This document shows, in pieces, positions 5,778-7,092 of a DNA stretch of 7,092 nt. Origin of the DNA: an uncultured Eubacteriales bacterium (lineage in GTDB: Bacteria; Bacillota; Clostridia; Oscillospirales; Oscillospiraceae). The position numbers were made by a program, and so were the translations under genes. Location: the NCBI GenBank assembly GCA_900556535.1, contig USPI01000073.1:1-7092 (forward strand), in the 5' to 3' direction. Within the stretch, counting starts at the first letter, position 1; each line of letters starts with the position of its first letter. A model generated the notes under the pieces. That model searched no databases and was not told where the DNA came from. It saw only the letters and a program-made list of their open reading frames with translations.

Positions 5778-7025
5778 TCATGCTGAGGCGGAGTAGGTGA
5801 AGCTGACGCCGGGGTACCTGGTCTGCGGGTCTATCCTCGAGCCGTTGACGTACATCTCAAAATGCAGATGCGGGCCGGTGGACATACCGGTGGAGCCGAC
5901 GTAGCCGATGGTCTGACCGCGGGAAACGGTCTGTCCGACGGAGACGGCGCGGGAGGACATATGCGCGTAAAGCGTCTGCATTCCGTTGCCGTGGTCGATC
6001 ATGACGTAGTTGCCCCAGCCGCCGTTCCATCCGTCGGAGGAGCGCACGACCGTGCCGGAGTCTGCCGCGTAGATCGCGCTGCCATAGCTTGCGCCGATGT
6101 CGGTGCCGCCGTGGTTTTTATACTCGCCCGTGACGGGGTGAGTGCGCGGACCCTGACGGCTGGTTATGTAGGTGCAGTAGCTCGGCCATACGAGATTGCC
6201 GGTGCCGACTGCGCTTCCACCGCCGCCCGGATTGGGCTGAGGCTTATTCTGCTCGTTCTGGCGGTTGAGCTCATTGACCTTGTTCTGGATGTCCTTATTG
6301 AGCTGCTGCTCCTGAGCGGTGAGCTGGCTGAGCATACCGGAGTTGGAGCTTATCTGTCCCTGAAGGGTGGCGATGACGGCGTCAGCCTGAGCAATATCCT
6401 TCTCCTGCTGTACCTTGAGAGCCTCAAGCTCCGTCTTGGAGTCCTCCATCTCGGACTTGGCCTGCTCGTACTCGGACTTGACGGTCTCAAGGTCGGTGAC
6501 GGACTGGCGGTAGGAATCCTCGAGCTCCTTGTCGCTCTTCATGATATCGCCGATGTCGTCGATAAGGCTCAGGAATTCGCCGATGCTGTTTGCACCGAAG
6601 AGCACCTCAAAGTAATTATACCTGCCGGACTCTTCCATTGCGCGCACACGCACCTTGTATTTTTCGAGCTGCTCGTCTGCGACCTTCTGCGCCTCCTCGA
6701 CCTCGACGGTCTTCTGCTCGATGAGCGTGGTGTGCAGGTCGATCTGCTCGGTAAGGTTAAGTATCTGCTTTACGGTGATGGCGTTTTTCTCGTCAAGCGC
6801 ATTCTTGAGCGCTATCTGATCGCTCTTCTGACCCTGGAGAGAATTGATGGTGGACTGAACGCCGCTCTTCTGATCTCTCAGCTCGGAGCGCTGCGACTTG
6901 AGCGCGTCGATCTCCGACTGGGTAACTGCAAACGCGGAAACGGACATGAGCGAGAACATAACGCTCAGGGTCATGACCATAGCCAGCGCGAAAGCAAAAA
7001 GCTTCTTGCATTTTTTCTTCAGCAT
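5778..7025 (-). CDS. Secreted PcsB/CwlO-like coiled-coil peptidoglycan endopeptidase (M23)
   Basis: A 415-residue exported murein hydrolase. A signal peptide with a KKKCKK basic head and a hydrophobic core ends near AFA (31-33). Residues about 36-258 form a long coiled coil of the PcsB/CwlO/EnvC type, interrupted by the conserved segment YFEVLFGANSIGEFLSLIDD (138-157). A Gln/Asn/Pro/Gly linker (259-272) leads to a C-terminal LytM/M23 domain. Zinc ligands are His305, Asp309 and His388; catalytic His355 and His386 complete an intact site. By family knowledge such proteins cleave peptide cross-links in peptidoglycan during growth or division and are often activated by FtsEX through the coiled coil. 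No ftsEX is visible here, but the upstream region is cut by the window. The start is supported by GGAGAG about 6 nt before the ATG. It is monocistronic at its 3' end. Confidence 0.93.
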   Translation of the reverse strand: MLKKKCKKLFAFALAMVMTLSVMFSLMSVSAFAVTQSEIDALKSQRSELRDQKSGVQSTINSLQGQKSDQIALKNALDEKNAITVKQILNLTEQIDLHTTLIEQKTVEVEEAQKVADEQLEKYKVRVRAMEESGRYNYFEVLFGANSIGEFLSLIDDIGDIMKSDKELEDSYRQSVTDLETVKSEYEQAKSEMEDSKTELEALKVQQEKDIAQADAVIATLQGQISSNSGMLSQLTAQEQQLNKDIQNKVNELNRQNEQNKPQPNPGGGGSAVGTGNLVWPSYCTYITSRQGPRTHPVTGEYKNHGGTDIGASYGSAIYAADSGTVVRSSDGWNGGWGNYVMIDHGNGMQTLYAHMSSRAVSVGQTVSRGQTIGYVGSTGMSTGPHLHFEMYVNGSRIDPQTRYPGVSFTYSASA

Positions 7026-7054
7026 AATGCTCTCCGATCTATGGATTTGTGGTT

Positions 7055-7081
7055 ACCATAATATTATACACCCAATGTCAA
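7055..7081 (-). promoter_or_regulatory. Probable promoter of the M23 hydrolase gene
   Basis: On the minus strand a perfect TTGACA (7081-7076) lies upstream, but a good -10 is ambiguous. TATGGT (7060-7055) is at a 15-nt spacing, while a perfect TATAAT (7068-7063) is only 7 nt away and would need a different -35 near the window edge. A short inverted repeat, CCCAA/TTGGG (7071-7075 and 7084-7088), overlaps the -35 and could be a regulator site or chance. Confidence 0.5.
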
Positions 7082-7092
7082 GCTTGGGGTCA

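Noticed and set aside
5862..7061. A 399-codon open frame on the plus strand opposite the M23 hydrolase
   Set aside because: Its Leu/Gly/Val-rich repeats mirror the coiled coil on the other strand. The minus gene has a signal peptide, intact active site, promoter and terminator.

Overview
The window looks like a chromosomal segment from an uncultured gut-type Clostridia (Oscillospiraceae/Ruminococcaceae-like Firmicutes). This is inferred from moderately high-GC coding sequence with AT-rich intergenic regions, strong GGAGG-type ribosome binding sites, TTGACA-type promoters, and protein families typical of that group (a DUF3267-like membrane protein, an S24 repressor, a PcsB/CwlO-like M23 hydrolase). 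No RNA gene, CRISPR array, insertion sequence or phage structural gene is visible.

Layout, left to right. Positions 1-2283 are transcribed leftward. A P1B-like P-type ATPase (2283-415) is followed after 2 nt by an HAD-IB phosphatase (412-53), whose reading frame breaks about half-way through the expected protein. Left of the break, a short open frame in another register runs off the window edge. Positions 2284-2447 form a compact divergent control region: one promoter for the ATPase, one for the rightward genes, and a perfect 7-bp inverted repeat (2404-2424) overlapping the rightward -10.

Positions 2448-5621 form a tight four-gene rightward operon: an XRE/S24 self-cleaving-type repressor, a small four-helix DUF3267-like membrane protein, an M20 amidohydrolase, and a TIM-barrel protein of unknown function. 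Spacings are 4 nt, 1 nt and an 8-nt overlap. A strong intrinsic terminator follows (5626-5661). After a convergent hairpin cluster, a leftward secreted coiled-coil plus M23 endopeptidase (7025-5778) has its own promoter and terminator.

The repressor probably controls its own operon and possibly the divergent ATPase. Two membrane proteins beside it have lost hallmark residues of their families. The ATPase has SGA where CPC is expected and TGQ instead of TGE. The DUF3267-like protein has SEYIK where HExxH is expected. This is the least ordinary part of the window. The M20 enzyme and the M23 hydrolase look intact. The substrate of the M20 enzyme, the role of the TIM-barrel protein and any joint function of the operon cannot be read from the sequence.
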